Shown here one piece after another: positions 53,400 through 62,727 of a DNA stretch of 64,000 nt (positions are counted from its first letter, which is position 1; each line of letters starts with the position of its first letter). The position numbers and the translations under genes were made by a program. Below the pieces are notes generated by a model, which did no database searches, was not told the origin of the DNA, and saw only the letters and a list, made by a program, of their open reading frames with translations. Source of the stretch: Porphyromonas canoris (GTDB lineage: Bacteria; Bacteroidota; Bacteroidia; Bacteroidales; Porphyromonadaceae); the NCBI RefSeq assembly GCF_000769115.1, contig NZ_JQZV01000006.1, forward strand, positions 159,038 to 223,037. The letters are read 5' to 3'.

Positions 53400-53417
53400 C
53401 AAAAATAGTAACTTTGT
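53400..53417. promoter_or_regulatory. Back-to-back promoter of the exonuclease-like and M3 peptidase genes
   Basis: The plus strand has TAACTTTG at 53409-53416 and the minus strand TATTTTTG at 53407-53400, separated by one base. Both genes begin within 12 bases of these elements. The 17-mer AAAAATAGTAACTTTGT also precedes the AAA+ regulator gene. Confidence 0.5.
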
Positions 53418-53427
53418 CCGGATAATA

Positions 53428-55476
53428 ATGGAAAATATGAAATCTGAATCAACGATAATTTATCCCGACTTTTCCGATCTTTCCACGGCATCTCTCAGCC
53501 GGAAGATCACGGAAGGGATAGAAGCACATAAGAGAGAAGTGGCGGAGATAAAGAGCGTGGCGGAAAAGGATGCTACGTTTGAAAATGTGATTCTTGCCCT
53601 CGAACGGAGCGGACAAGCACTCGAACAGGCAAGCAATCTCTTCTTTAACCTCCTGCATACGGACAGTACCGATGAGCGTCAGACAGAGGCAGAGCGTCTT
53701 GTGCCCCTCTTGACCGAATGGAGCAATGCCATGAAGTATGACGATGTTCTGGCGCAGCTCATCAAAACAGTGTATGAGAAGCAACCCCAACCCGAAGATG
53801 AAGCAGACCGCAGACTGCTTCAACGCACCTACGAGGGGTACAGAGACAGCGGTGCATACCTCGAAAAGGAGAAGAAGAGAGAGCTGGAAGAGATTAAGTC
53901 TGCCCTTAGCAGCCATACACTTGCATTTGCCAACCATGTGCTGGTAGAGCAGAACGCTTTCATTTTTCATACGGAGAGCGATGCGGATCTCAAGGGTATC
54001 CCTGCCACGGCACTTGCCATAGCTCACGAGAAAGCCAAGAGCAAAGGGCTGAACGGCTGGGTTTTCGACCTCTCCGCACCCTCTTTCCTTGCCGTGATGA
54101 GCTACGCCGAGGATAGGGAGCTGCGCCGTAAATTTTATATGGAAAGGCAGACGCTGGGCAATCATCCCGAAAAGTCGGAGACTTACAACGGAGATCTCCT
54201 GAGAGAGATAGCCCGACTGCGACTCAGAATGGCACAGATACTCGGAGAGCCGACCTACGCTCATCTCTCTCTGAGAAAGAAGATGGCACACTCTCCGGAA
54301 GGGGTCTATAAAATGCTCGACAGCCTCAAAGCGGCATATAAACCGAAAGCGGAAGCAGAGCTGGAAGAGGTGAGACGCTTCTTTGTCTCGGAAGGCTTTA
54401 TCGGGAAAGAGGATCGTCTTCAGCCCTGGGACTGGGCTTTTGCTTCCGAAATGTATCGCCAACGTATGTTGAAGTTCGATGCCGAAGAGCTTCGCCCCTA
54501 TTTCTCATTGGATAAGGTGATAAAGGCGGTGTTCGGACTGGCTACGACACTCTTCGGCATAGAGTTTCGTCCGGACTCCGATGCTCCTGTTTACAGAGAG
54601 GATGTGGCTGCATATCGAGTGGTACGCACTTCTACCGAAGAGGTCGTGGGTATTCTGTACACGGACTTCTTCCCCAATCCGGGTAAGCAAAACGGGGCAT
54701 GGATGACCAACTTTTCGGAACATTGGATGGATGCAGAGGGTATTGCCCATCTGCCGGTGGTGAGTATCGTCATGAATTTTACTCCTCCCACTTCCACTCA
54801 GCCCTCTCTGCTCACCTACGATGAGGTGAATACGTTCCTGCATGAGTTCGGACACGCTCTTCACGGACTACTGACCCGAGTGAAGCATGGATCTTTAAGC
54901 GGAACGAATGTAGTACGGGATTTTGTGGAGTTGCCCTCGCAATGGATGGAGAATTTTCTGCGTCAGCCGGATTATGTGGCATCGTTTGCGCATCATCACG
55001 AAACGGGCGAGCCGCTTCCGAAAGAGCTTTTGGAGAAGCTGCTGTCTACCCAAAACTTCCTTTCCGGATATGCAGGGCTTCGTCAGCTGAACTTTGGGTA
55101 TCTCGATATGTTCTGGCATACGCTGTCGGACATAGAGGCTATCCCGACGGTGGCAGAGGCAGAAGCCGAGGCTTGCAAGGCTACCACTTTGATAGATACA
55201 CCCTCTGAGGTAGCAATCTCAACGGCATTCAACCACATCTTCAGCGGGGGATATGCTGCCGGATATTATGGCTACAAGTGGGCGGAAGTGCTGGATGCCG
55301 ATGCGTTCGACTACCTCTTGGAGGAGGGTTTATGGAGCGGAACGGTGGCTTCAAAGTTTCTACATCACATTTTGGAGCAGGGAGATCTTCGGGATCCGGA
55401 TATTCTTTACAGAGAGTTTAGAGGTCGGGATGCCAAGATAGATGCGCTGCTCAAAAGAGATGGCGTGGAGCAATAG
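53428..55476 (+). CDS. M3-family oligopeptidase (Dcp/OpdA-like)
   Basis: A 682-residue zinc metallopeptidase. The zinc site is FLHEFGHALHGLL (His-Glu-x-x-His, about residue 473) with the downstream Glu in RDFVELPSQWMENF. Length and the segments TDFFPNPGKQNGAWM and HHETGEPLPKELLEKL fit peptidyl-dipeptidase Dcp or oligopeptidase A. No signal peptide is seen from this start, so a cytosolic role in degrading peptides is likely. The frame runs further upstream to 53290, but that part overlaps the divergent gene and lies before the promoter. Confidence 0.92.
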   Translation: MENMKSESTIIYPDFSDLSTASLSRKITEGIEAHKREVAEIKSVAEKDATFENVILALERSGQALEQASNLFFNLLHTDSTDERQTEAERLVPLLTEWSNAMKYDDVLAQLIKTVYEKQPQPEDEADRRLLQRTYEGYRDSGAYLEKEKKRELEEIKSALSSHTLAFANHVLVEQNAFIFHTESDADLKGIPATALAIAHEKAKSKGLNGWVFDLSAPSFLAVMSYAEDRELRRKFYMERQTLGNHPEKSETYNGDLLREIARLRLRMAQILGEPTYAHLSLRKKMAHSPEGVYKMLDSLKAAYKPKAEAELEEVRRFFVSEGFIGKEDRLQPWDWAFASEMYRQRMLKFDAEELRPYFSLDKVIKAVFGLATTLFGIEFRPDSDAPVYREDVAAYRVVRTSTEEVVGILYTDFFPNPGKQNGAWMTNFSEHWMDAEGIAHLPVVSIVMNFTPPTSTQPSLLTYDEVNTFLHEFGHALHGLLTRVKHGSLSGTNVVRDFVELPSQWMENFLRQPDYVASFAHHHETGEPLPKELLEKLLSTQNFLSGYAGLRQLNFGYLDMFWHTLSDIEAIPTVAEAEAEACKATTLIDTPSEVAISTAFNHIFSGGYAAGYYGYKWAEVLDADAFDYLLEEGLWSGTVASKFLHHILEQGDLRDPDILYREFRGRDAKIDALLKRDGVEQ

Positions 55477-55511
55477 AGTGAGTATAACATCATACATATA
55501 TAATTAGGAAC

Positions 55512-55985
55512 ATGAACAGAACGATCCAAAGGGTAAATACCCTACTGCTTCTCATGGTTGTCTTTCTGGGTTTTACCGCTTGTCAGAAAGGAGATGAGGA
55601 AGCACAGAAAAATCTGGCAGGCAAATGGAGTGCAACCGAACTCAAACTGGGTACAAAAAGCATTGAGGTGTCCGACAGTCCGAGCATAGACCTGAAGGCA
55701 AACGGTACGATAAACATTGCCAACATAGACTTGAACAAGATCTTCCCGGACCTTCCGGTGCTTAAACAGATGAATATCATGCCGGAAGAGTGGACGCTCA
55801 ACTGGAAGATTTTGGACGGTGTCTTCTCTCTAAGTGCCGGGATGGCTTCGGCAAAGTTTGACATCATCTCTTCGACAGAAGAGGATTTGGTGCTCAAACT
55901 GACCGATGCAAGTATATTGGGAGACCGCTCTGCAATGCCGGATGAGGAGGTTGTCATTACCCTGAAACGCATTGGCGATAATTGA
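55512..55985 (+). CDS. Lipocalin-like lipoprotein
   Basis: A 157-residue lipoprotein: signal MVVFLGFTAC with the lipobox FTAC (Cys24). The mature part begins with KNLAGKWSATELKLG, a pattern common at the start of lipocalin-like Bacteroidota lipoproteins, and continues as alternating beta-strands ending in EVVITLKRIG. No ligand can be named. It is 35 bases after the M3 gene, probably co-transcribed. Confidence 0.7.
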   Translation: MNRTIQRVNTLLLLMVVFLGFTACQKGDEEAQKNLAGKWSATELKLGTKSIEVSDSPSIDLKANGTINIANIDLNKIFPDLPVLKQMNIMPEEWTLNWKILDGVFSLSAGMASAKFDIISSTEEDLVLKLTDASILGDRSAMPDEEVVITLKRIGDN

Positions 55986-56000
55986 ATAATGGCGGGGAGG

Positions 56001-56032
56001 TTTGTCTATTCCGGCTATTTTATCTAACTTTG
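56001..56032 (+). promoter_or_regulatory. Promoter of the rpsF-rpsR-rplI operon
   Basis: TTTG at 56001-56004 and TAACTTTG at 56025-56032 with exactly 20 bases between. This is one of the three best-formed promoters in the window. Transcription should begin near 56037. Confidence 0.7.
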
Positions 56033-56040
56033 TGCCTCGC

Positions 56041-56105
56041 GTGGCAGGATATAGCCCTGCCGGTACAAAAATATTAACGTATAATTTATTTATAGTAAAC
56101 GTTTT
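56041..56105 (+). promoter_or_regulatory. rpsF leader hairpin, candidate S6:S18 autoregulatory site
   Basis: GGCAGG (56043-56048) pairs with CCTGCC (56056-56061) over a 7-base loop, and a CCG trinucleotide overlaps the 3' arm. It lies at the very start of the predicted mRNA, 45 bases before rpsF. S6:S18-binding leaders with a CCG element are known in several bacterial phyla; assignment here is by position and shape only. Confidence 0.4.
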
Positions 56106-56492
56106 ATGAACAATTACGAAGCCGTTTTCATTTTAACTCCCGTTTTGTCTGAAGTTCAGATGAAGGAAGCGGTAGATAAGTTTACAGACCTCATCAAAAC
56201 AAACGGAGGAGAACTTGTAAACCACGAAAATTGGGGACTAAAGAAGTTGGCTTACCCAATCCTTAAGAAATCTACCGGTTTTTATCAGTTTGTAGAGTTT
56301 AAGGCAGAGCCTTCTTTTATTGAGACATTGGAATTGCAATTCCGCCGTGACGAACGTGTTATACGTTTCTTGACTTTCCGCCAAGACAAACACTTCGCAG
56401 AGTATGCCGAAAAGAGAAGAAAACTCAAAGGCAACAAGAGCACAACAGAAGCTCAAGTAGTAACCCCTAATGAAGAACAAACAGAAGCTTAA
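56106..56492 (+). CDS. rpsF: 30S ribosomal protein S6
   Basis: A 128-residue S6: [42 protein letters not shown] and [15 protein letters not shown] are typical. The C-terminal tail after residue 100 is Lys/Thr-rich and variable. S6 binds S18 on the small-subunit platform; rpsR follows 4 bases downstream. Confidence 0.97.
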   Translation: MNNYEAVFILTPVLSEVQMKEAVDKFTDLIKTNGGELVNHENWGLKKLAYPILKKSTGFYQFVEFKAEPSFIETLELQFRRDERVIRFLTFRQDKHFAEYAEKRRKLKGNKSTTEAQVVTPNEEQTEA

Positions 56493-56496
56493 TATT

Positions 56497-56763
56497 ATGG
56501 CATCACAATCAGAAATCCGTTATCTTACTCCACTGTCTGTGGACGTTAACAAGAAGAAGTATTGCAGGTTTAAGAAAGCCGGTATTAAGTTTGTAGACTA
56601 CAAAGATCCGGAGTTCCTAAAGAAATTCCTTAACGAACAAGGAAAGATTATTCCTCGTCGTATCACAGGTAACTCACTCAAGTTCCAACGTCGTGTGGCT
56701 CAAGCTGTGAAGAGAGCTCGTCATATCGCGTTGTTGCCTTACGTGACAGACCTTATGAAATAA
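56497..56763 (+). CDS. rpsR: 30S ribosomal protein S18
   Basis: An 88-residue S18 from the ATG at 56497 ([12 protein letters not shown]). [20 protein letters not shown] and [34 protein letters not shown] are diagnostic. The single Cys in KKYCRF means it is not the multi-Cys zinc form. An upstream in-frame ATG at 56470 lies within rpsF and is not used. Confidence 0.97.
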   Translation: MASQSEIRYLTPLSVDVNKKKYCRFKKAGIKFVDYKDPEFLKKFLNEQGKIIPRRITGNSLKFQRRVAQAVKRARHIALLPYVTDLMK

Positions 56764-56812
56764 GAGTTTTTGTAGTAATAGTAAGAAACAACTAATATAA
56801 AGGAGACAGAAT

Positions 56813-57307
56813 ATGGAAGTTATTTTGAAAGAAGACGTGCAGAACCTTGGCTTCAAGGACGATATCGTTACGGTGAAGGATGGTTATGGCCGCAACTTTC
56901 TAATCCCTAGAGGTATGGCTGTGATAGCATCAGAGTCTGCCAAGAAAGTACTAGCTGAAAACCTTAGACAAAGAGCGCACAAGCTTGCTCAAATCAAGAA
57001 AGACGCTGAGGATTTTGCTCAAAAGCTGGACGGTGTTTCTCTAACCATTACGGTTAAGACAAGTGCACAAGGAACAATCTTTGGATCTGTAAACAATATT
57101 ATGATCGCTGAAAAACTTGAAGAAAAAGGTTACAGCGTAGATCGTAAGAAGATTTCAGTTCCGGGTAATATCAAAGAAGTTGGTAGCTATATCGCTAAGA
57201 TTGCTCTTCACAAAGAAGTTAGTGTGGAGATTCCTTTTGAAGTGGTATCTGAGTCTGCGCCTGTGGCAGAAGCTGCTGAACAAGAGGTTGCAGCTACACA
57301 AGAGTAA
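56813..57307 (+). CDS. rplI: 50S ribosomal protein L9
   Basis: A 164-residue L9. The N-terminal domain MEVILKEDVQNLGFKDDIVTVKDGYGRNFLIPRGMA is followed by the long helix and the C-terminal domain (GTIFGSVNNIMIAEKL). An Ala/Glu-rich tail of about 15 residues extends beyond the E. coli length. AAGGAGA lies 7-13 bases before the ATG. It ends the ribosomal operon. Confidence 0.97.
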   Translation: MEVILKEDVQNLGFKDDIVTVKDGYGRNFLIPRGMAVIASESAKKVLAENLRQRAHKLAQIKKDAEDFAQKLDGVSLTITVKTSAQGTIFGSVNNIMIAEKLEEKGYSVDRKKISVPGNIKEVGSYIAKIALHKEVSVEIPFEVVSESAPVAEAAEQEVAATQE

Positions 57308-57386
57308 TATTCTCTTTGGCTATCCTCTGAAACACAATCTTCAAAACAATTTTATGTAGAAGTTTTTGGTGTTAATAATAATTTGT

Positions 57387-57432
57387 GAGAGATCTCGTCC
57401 TCTGAATAAGAGGGGCGAGATCTCTCTTTTTA
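57387..57432 (+). terminator. Terminator of the rpsF-rpsR-rplI operon
   Basis: GAGATCTCG and CCTCT pair with AGAGG and CGAGATCTC, then TTTTT. It is the strongest hairpin in the 356-base gap before the transporter; the rest of that gap up to the promoter at 57553 shows no gene. Confidence 0.88.
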
Positions 57433-57552
57433 TTCCCTCCGCATGCTCCCTTTCCGTGTCTGCTTTTCCCTCTTCCCGTTTAAGGGTGTTCCGGTAGAAA
57501 CATTACAGCCGAAAGAGATACAAAAACCGCGTTAGTTGCAGCCTTGACATCT

Positions 57553-57582
57553 TTTGACTTTAGTATATTATTGTTACCTTTG
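57553..57582 (+). promoter_or_regulatory. Promoter of the YidE/AspT-type transporter
   Basis: TTTG at 57553-57556 and TACCTTTG at 57575-57582, 18 bases apart, slightly shorter than the usual 19-21. The leader is about 75 bases and holds no obvious structure. Confidence 0.5.
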
Positions 57583-57663
57583 TCCCGCCGGTAAATCTAA
57601 TAAGAACCTTACAACATTAACATTATATACTTGAAAGAGTCAAACTAAACTTAGGTCTGAATT

Positions 57664-59340
57664 ATGGAGTGGTTTACTCAGTTATTTACGGTGCAAAGTG
57701 TCGCACAGTCTGTTCTTATTATAGCGCTGACGATAGCACTGGGCATCCAGTTGGGTAAGATCAAGATTGGTGGGATCAGTCTTGGTGTTACTTTTATTCT
57801 TTTTGTGGGAATACTCTTTGGAGAGTTAGGATGGCATGTCAATCATGAAGTCCTTCATTTTTTCAAAGAGTTTGGTCTCATTCTTTTTGTTTACTCGATA
57901 GGTATGGCGGTTGGACCGAGTTTCTTCTCCAACTTTAAGAAAGGGGGAGTTACCTACAACCTGCTGGCGGCTTCGATTGTCCTTTTGGGTGCCATTACAA
58001 CCCTTGCCATACATTACATGACAAAGATTCCCGTTCCTACGATGGTCGGGATCATGTCCGGTGCCATTACCAATACTCCTGGTTTGGGAGCTGCTCAGCA
58101 AGCTTATTCCGACGTTACCGGAGCTGCGGATCCTACCATTGCCATGGGGTATGCGGTAGCTTATCCTTTAGGTGTTGTCGGGATTATTCTTTCTCTTATT
58201 CTGATAAGGGTCGTTTTCAGAATCAATCTTGAAGATGAGAAGAAAAGCAGAACAGTGGGAGCGGAGGAAGAAACTCAAAATCTTGTTCCACTCTCTTTAC
58301 TTGTTACAAACCCGGCTCTGAATGGTCGTACTATCATTGATATAGTAAAAGCATTGGAGGGAAGAGATTTTGTTGTCTCGCGTCATCTCTCCGGTCAGAC
58401 CGGAAAGATAGAGGTAGCAAACGGACAAACCGAGCTGCATACCGGAGATAAGCTCTTTGTGATCGCACAGAGAGACGATGTCGATGCCATCACAACCATC
58501 ATAGGAGAGCAGATCGTCATGGATAGAAAGCAGTGGGTTCCGGCTCATGCGGAGTTTGTGAGCCGCCAAATCCTGGTAACGAATGGCAGACTGTCCGGAA
58601 AGAAAATCGCTGATCTGCAGTTGAGAAAACTTTATGGTGTGAATCTTACCCGACTTACACGTTCCGGTATAGACCTTGTAGCTTCTCCGGACTTGCATAT
58701 TCAGGTTGGGGATAAGCTTACCATTGTTGGTAGTGATCCTGCAATAGCTCAAGTGGAAAAGATGATGGGGAATAAGGTAAAGCATCTTCACGAGCCCAAC
58801 TTGTTCTTCATATTTATAGGTATTGCTTTGGGTATTATTCTCGGCTCTATTCCTATTCTTGTTCCAGGTATTCCTCAACCTATTAAGTTAGGATTGGCAG
58901 GCGGTCCATTGGTTATTTCCATACTTATTAGTAGCTTTGGATACAGATTTAAGATGGTTACTTATACCACCCACAGTGCTACTTTGTTGATGCGAGAGAT
59001 TGGTATAAGCATCTTTTTGGCTTGCGTTGGTATCGGAGCCGGTAACGGGTTTATAGATACAATCGTAAATCAAGGAGGTTGGCAGTGGATAGGATATGGT
59101 TTTATCATAACCGTCTTACCGCTACTCGTTGTCGGAGCTATTGCGAGAGGAGTCTTCAAGGTGAACTATCTAAAGTTGATGGGACTTATATCCGGTAGTA
59201 CCACAGATCCTCCTGCGCTTGCTTATGCCAATGCAACTGCCACAAATGATGACCCTGCCATTGCATACGCAACCGTTTATCCGCTGACAATGTTTCTACG
59301 AGTAGTGGTCGCACAGCTGATGATCTTGCTGTTTATATGA
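57664..59340 (+). CDS. YidE/AspT-family membrane transporter with two TrkA-C domains
   Basis: A 558-residue protein. Two hydrophobic modules (about residues 10-190 and 380-558), each with the antiporter duplication signature (GAITNTPGLGAAQQAY and GLISGSTTDPPALAYANA), flank two RCK_C/TrkA-C domains at about 205-370 (VSRHLSGQTGKIEV and LRKLYGVNLTRLTRSG). AspT exchanges aspartate for alanine, but most relatives including YidE have no known substrate. Next gene rex starts 27 bases later. Confidence 0.9.
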   Translation: MEWFTQLFTVQSVAQSVLIIALTIALGIQLGKIKIGGISLGVTFILFVGILFGELGWHVNHEVLHFFKEFGLILFVYSIGMAVGPSFFSNFKKGGVTYNLLAASIVLLGAITTLAIHYMTKIPVPTMVGIMSGAITNTPGLGAAQQAYSDVTGAADPTIAMGYAVAYPLGVVGIILSLILIRVVFRINLEDEKKSRTVGAEEETQNLVPLSLLVTNPALNGRTIIDIVKALEGRDFVVSRHLSGQTGKIEVANGQTELHTGDKLFVIAQRDDVDAITTIIGEQIVMDRKQWVPAHAEFVSRQILVTNGRLSGKKIADLQLRKLYGVNLTRLTRSGIDLVASPDLHIQVGDKLTIVGSDPAIAQVEKMMGNKVKHLHEPNLFFIFIGIALGIILGSIPILVPGIPQPIKLGLAGGPLVISILISSFGYRFKMVTYTTHSATLLMREIGISIFLACVGIGAGNGFIDTIVNQGGWQWIGYGFIITVLPLLVVGAIARGVFKVNYLKLMGLISGSTTDPPALAYANATATNDDPAIAYATVYPLTMFLRVVVAQLMILLFI

Positions 59341-59367
59341 TAAATTAGAGGTAGAATAAAACTTCAG

Positions 59368-60003
59368 ATGGGACGAATAGACAAACAAACTCAAGTACCG
59401 GAGCCAACACTGCGCAGATTGCCGTGGTATTTGGCTCATGTAAAACTGATGCAAGCAGAAGGACTCAAAAGTATTTCCTCTACTGCCATAGCAAAGTGTA
59501 TAGGTATAGATCCGGCTTTGGTAGCCAAAGACCTCTCTTACGTGGATATTTCCGGTAAGACTCGTGTCGGTTATGGGGTGGATCAGATGGTTTCTGTCTT
59601 AGAGTCTTTTCTGGGTTTCACTCAGACTCACAAGGCTTACGTGTTCGGGGTGGGCAACTTAGGTGCTGCTCTTTTGGCGGATAAAGGACTGAGCCAGTAC
59701 GGCATGGAGATTGTCGCAGGTTTTGATGTCGATCCGTCTATCTGTGGAACGACCATTTCGGACACTCCTATTTATCATTTGGACGAGTTGGATCGGGTGA
59801 TGAAAGAAACTCCCGGCTCTATCGGAGTGCTTACCGTCCCGATCTCTAAAGCGCAAGAAGTGACGGATATTGTAGTGAGCAAAGGTATCAGAGCCGTTTG
59901 GAACTTTACCCCATTTCGGATAAAAGTTCCTGAAGATATTGTAGTGCAAAATACCTCCATGTATGCACATCTTGCAGTGATGTTCAACAGACTCAAGAGT
60001 TGA
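59368..60003 (+). CDS. rex: Redox-sensing transcriptional repressor Rex
   Basis: A 211-residue Rex. The winged-helix domain TLRRLPWYLAHVKLMQAEG and STAIAKCIGIDPALVAKDLSYV precedes the Rossmann domain YVFGVGNLGAALLADKGL that senses NADH/NAD. It ends with a swapped C-terminal helix (NTSMYAHLAVMFNRLK). Rex represses fermentative and anaerobic genes when NADH is low; the formate/nitrite channel 700 bases downstream is a plausible target. I did not find a clear Rex palindrome (TTGTGAAnnnnTTCACAA type) nearby. Confidence 0.93.
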   Translation: MGRIDKQTQVPEPTLRRLPWYLAHVKLMQAEGLKSISSTAIAKCIGIDPALVAKDLSYVDISGKTRVGYGVDQMVSVLESFLGFTQTHKAYVFGVGNLGAALLADKGLSQYGMEIVAGFDVDPSICGTTISDTPIYHLDELDRVMKETPGSIGVLTVPISKAQEVTDIVVSKGIRAVWNFTPFRIKVPEDIVVQNTSMYAHLAVMFNRLKS

Positions 60004-60051
60004 CACTGTACAGACTGCCGGTGTACAAGGCAAGGTAGAAACGGATAATAA

Positions 60052-60684
60052 ATGAAGATATTCAGTCTTTCGGGACATTTGTATTCGGGTAAGAGAACAC
60101 AGTCTGAGTTTTCGGATGATGCTGTGGTTCTCCTACCCGATTCTGCTTATGTAAAGAGCGGAAAGCCGGTTTTCCCTCCCATTGAAGAGGGCGAGCCTGT
60201 TGCCGTAATGCCTGTGCTGGTATTGAAGATGAATCGTATAGGCAAGAGCATCGCTCCCAGATTTATACATCGTTACTACTCTGCCATAACCGTTGGTTAC
60301 TCTCTTCTATTGCCTGAACTGCTCGACACACTCTCTTCCCAAGGAGTATCGACCTTCTCTGCTTACGGCTTCGATGGTGCTTTGGTTTGGGGCGAGACAG
60401 GATTCTCCCCCGAACTTATCAGGGAGAATGGTGCGGTGAAAGTTTTCCATCAAAAAGGAGAAGCGCAAGAAGAGATTCATATCCCCGTCGAGCTTTTGAC
60501 CAAAGCAGAAGAGACTCTTGCCCGTCTAAGCAGGTATCACACCATTAAGATTGGAGACATTTTCCTGCTCCCTCTCCGGCAGGCATTCGACACGGCAGCT
60601 ATAGGAGACAACCTCTGCCTCTTATTGGAGGACACAAATCAAAAAGAAGAAGCACAGCTTTTGACCAGACTGTCTCTTCGATAA
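60052..60684 (+). CDS. FAH-family-like protein lacking the metal site
   Basis: A 210-residue protein clearly related to short fumarylacetoacetate-hydrolase-family proteins of Bacteroidota (KMNRIGKSIAPRFIHRYYSAITVG, GFDGALVWGE, RYHTIKIGDI, AIGDNLCLLLED). The metal-binding ExE that precedes VKINRIGK is replaced by Met53-Pro-Val55, the Asp of GIDFTARD by Ser84, and the TGTP loop by LPLR. I infer loss of hydrolase or decarboxylase activity. It follows rex by 48 bases. Confidence 0.72.
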   Translation: MKIFSLSGHLYSGKRTQSEFSDDAVVLLPDSAYVKSGKPVFPPIEEGEPVAVMPVLVLKMNRIGKSIAPRFIHRYYSAITVGYSLLLPELLDTLSSQGVSTFSAYGFDGALVWGETGFSPELIRENGAVKVFHQKGEAQEEIHIPVELLTKAEETLARLSRYHTIKIGDIFLLPLRQAFDTAAIGDNLCLLLEDTNQKEEAQLLTRLSLR

Positions 60685-60710
60685 AGAACACATTAGAACT
60701 TAGCTAAACA

Positions 60711-61496
60711 ATGAATATATTATCGCCCGATGCCATAGTGATGGCTGCAAAAGATCTGGGCATTTCAAAAGCAAACTATTCGCTCATAAAGACACTTCTG
60801 TTGGGCTTTCTCGGTGGAGCTTTCATCGCAATGGGAGGGACGCTCTCCGTTCTTGTCTCTGGAGGAATGCCGGCACTTACTGCCGAAAATCCCGGACTGC
60901 GAATGCTCCTGTCGGGAATGACTTTCCCCGTGGGCATTATCCTTGTCGTCATTGCAGGAGCAGAGCTCTTCACCAGCAACAATGCTGTTTTGATGCCGGG
61001 ATTTTGGAATAAAGACTTTGGTCTGAAAAAGCTTCTTCGGAACTGGACACTGGTCTTCATCATGAACCTTGTAGGTGCGGTTTGCTTTGCGTACCTCTTG
61101 GTCTATCTCGTGGGACTCTTTGCGCAAGACCCTTGGCACAGTACGATCATCGGAATAGCGGAGTATAAAACTTCCGCTCCCTTTTGGAAAGTTTTCGTGA
61201 AAGGGATTGGTGCCAACTGGCTGGTCTGTTTGGCCATCTGGATGGGGCTTAGTGCTACGACCACGATAGGTAAGATTTGGGGACTTTGGTGGCCGGTAAT
61301 GACATTCGTGGCGCTGGGCTACGAACACTGTGTAGCCAATATGTTCTATATCCCTCTCGGTATGATGGAGGGTGCGGATGTCTCTCTCTCAGACTTCCTT
61401 TGGGGCAACCTTCTGCCGGCAACCCTTGGTAATATCGTGGGAGGAGGGCTTATGGTTGGCACTTGGTACACCTCTTCTTTTTTGAAAAAATATTGA
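60711..61496 (+). CDS. Formate/nitrite transporter family channel
   Basis: A 261-residue polytopic protein of about six helices. The FNT landmarks GGTLSVLVSGG, AELFTSNNAVLM and the central GYEHCVANMFYIPLGMM, whose His is the pore proton relay, are all present. It probably exports formate or a related small anion during fermentation. NirC and FocA are not distinguished by these motifs. It is 27 bases after the FAH-like gene and 18 before porV. Confidence 0.88.
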   Translation: MNILSPDAIVMAAKDLGISKANYSLIKTLLLGFLGGAFIAMGGTLSVLVSGGMPALTAENPGLRMLLSGMTFPVGIILVVIAGAELFTSNNAVLMPGFWNKDFGLKKLLRNWTLVFIMNLVGAVCFAYLLVYLVGLFAQDPWHSTIIGIAEYKTSAPFWKVFVKGIGANWLVCLAIWMGLSATTTIGKIWGLWWPVMTFVALGYEHCVANMFYIPLGMMEGADVSLSDFLWGNLLPATLGNIVGGGLMVGTWYTSSFLKKY

Positions 61497-61514
61497 CACT
61501 ATACAGCATACGTT

Positions 61515-62693
61515 ATGAGACAGCGAGCTTACTTTGTAAATCCTTTCCTGCTGATCTTTTTGGTCTCATTCCTGAGCATCAATAAGCTCTCCGCCCAAAC
61601 CGCTTCATCGTCGGATGTTTATCTGCCGGCTCTCTCTCCCATTGTTACTGCCGCATCTTCCTTATCCATAGTCACGGATGCTCGCAGTGCGGCATTAGGA
61701 GGTCTTGGTGTCGCAACGGAAGCGGACGCCGTCTCTGCTTACTTCAACCCCGCAAAGCTCTCTCGTGCCGGTAACTCCTATGGTGTTTCTGTCGCTTATC
61801 TCTCGTGGCTGAGTGCAATAACGGATGGAATCGGTATAGCAGACCTGACCGGATATTTCCGTCCTTCCTTTTTGGGAGCGGAGCGGAAGCATACTTTCGG
61901 CGTTTCCCTCCGTAGAATGAATATTGACGATGTGCATGTCTTTGGGAAGTCCGGCTCTATCACACATACCTTCAGCCCTTTTGAAGCATCGGCACAGCTC
62001 TCTTACGCTTATGCTCTTTCCGATAAGTGGTCTTTTGGAACGGGGTTGAGATATTTCTATACCGCAGGATCATCGGGGCATCTCTCCTACTATCCCTCTG
62101 TGGGTAACTTTACTTTCGATTTGGGAGCACTTTTCACCGACTATCTGGATGCCGAAAAGAAGCACAAACTGACCGCCGGAGCATCTCTCCTGAATATCGG
62201 TCCGAAGCTGAAGATAGGCGAGAGCAGTAAGTCTCTTTTCATGCCGACCATGTTGCGCGTAGGGGTCGGGTATCAGACCCGATTTGCCAAAAATATCTCC
62301 TTGGCATCTTATCTGGAGTTGGAAAAACTGCTTGTGCCATCTTATCCTATTGGGAAAGACTCGGACGGAACCACGGATCTCATAGACGAGTATTACTCCA
62401 CTACCGCACTTCAAGGCATATTTGCCTCATTCTCTGATGCTCCGGAAGGGTTTGGTGAAGAGCTTAGAGAGTACACACCGGCACTGGGTATCGAGGCAGG
62501 GTACAACGATCTGGCTTTTCTTCGTCTCGGTTACAAGTATATGCATCCCTCGAAAGGATCGGACAGTGGATTCTCTATGGGTGTCGGCGTAAAGTACAAG
62601 TTCGTCCGTTTCGACTTTGCCTACTTTGCTGCCATAAGCGCACGCAATCCTCAGAATGGCACTCTTCGCCTTTCGCTTACCGGCTCGTTTTAA
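61515..62693 (+). CDS. porV: PorV-type outer-membrane protein of the type IX secretion system
   Basis: A 392-residue protein, the same length as P. gingivalis PorV (LptO) as I recall it. Signal peptide ends in SINKLSAQ (about residue 28). The start of the FadL-like barrel, [26 protein letters not shown], then [11 protein letters not shown], is the PorV/PorQ family hallmark; DIHR-bearing ispF directly downstream matches PorV rather than PorQ. PorV shuttles T9SS cargo at the outer membrane and works with PorU, which is not adjacent here. The ends overlap the longer ispF frame but not its proper start. Confidence 0.85.
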   Translation: MRQRAYFVNPFLLIFLVSFLSINKLSAQTASSSDVYLPALSPIVTAASSLSIVTDARSAALGGLGVATEADAVSAYFNPAKLSRAGNSYGVSVAYLSWLSAITDGIGIADLTGYFRPSFLGAERKHTFGVSLRRMNIDDVHVFGKSGSITHTFSPFEASAQLSYAYALSDKWSFGTGLRYFYTAGSSGHLSYYPSVGNFTFDLGALFTDYLDAEKKHKLTAGASLLNIGPKLKIGESSKSLFMPTMLRVGVGYQTRFAKNISLASYLELEKLLVPSYPIGKDSDGTTDLIDEYYSTTALQGIFASFSDAPEGFGEELREYTPALGIEAGYNDLAFLRLGYKYMHPSKGSDSGFSMGVGVKYKFVRFDFAYFAAISARNPQNGTLRLSLTGSF

Positions 62694-62727
62694 TCCATTC
62701 ATCCACAGAAACAAAAAAGATAAGACT

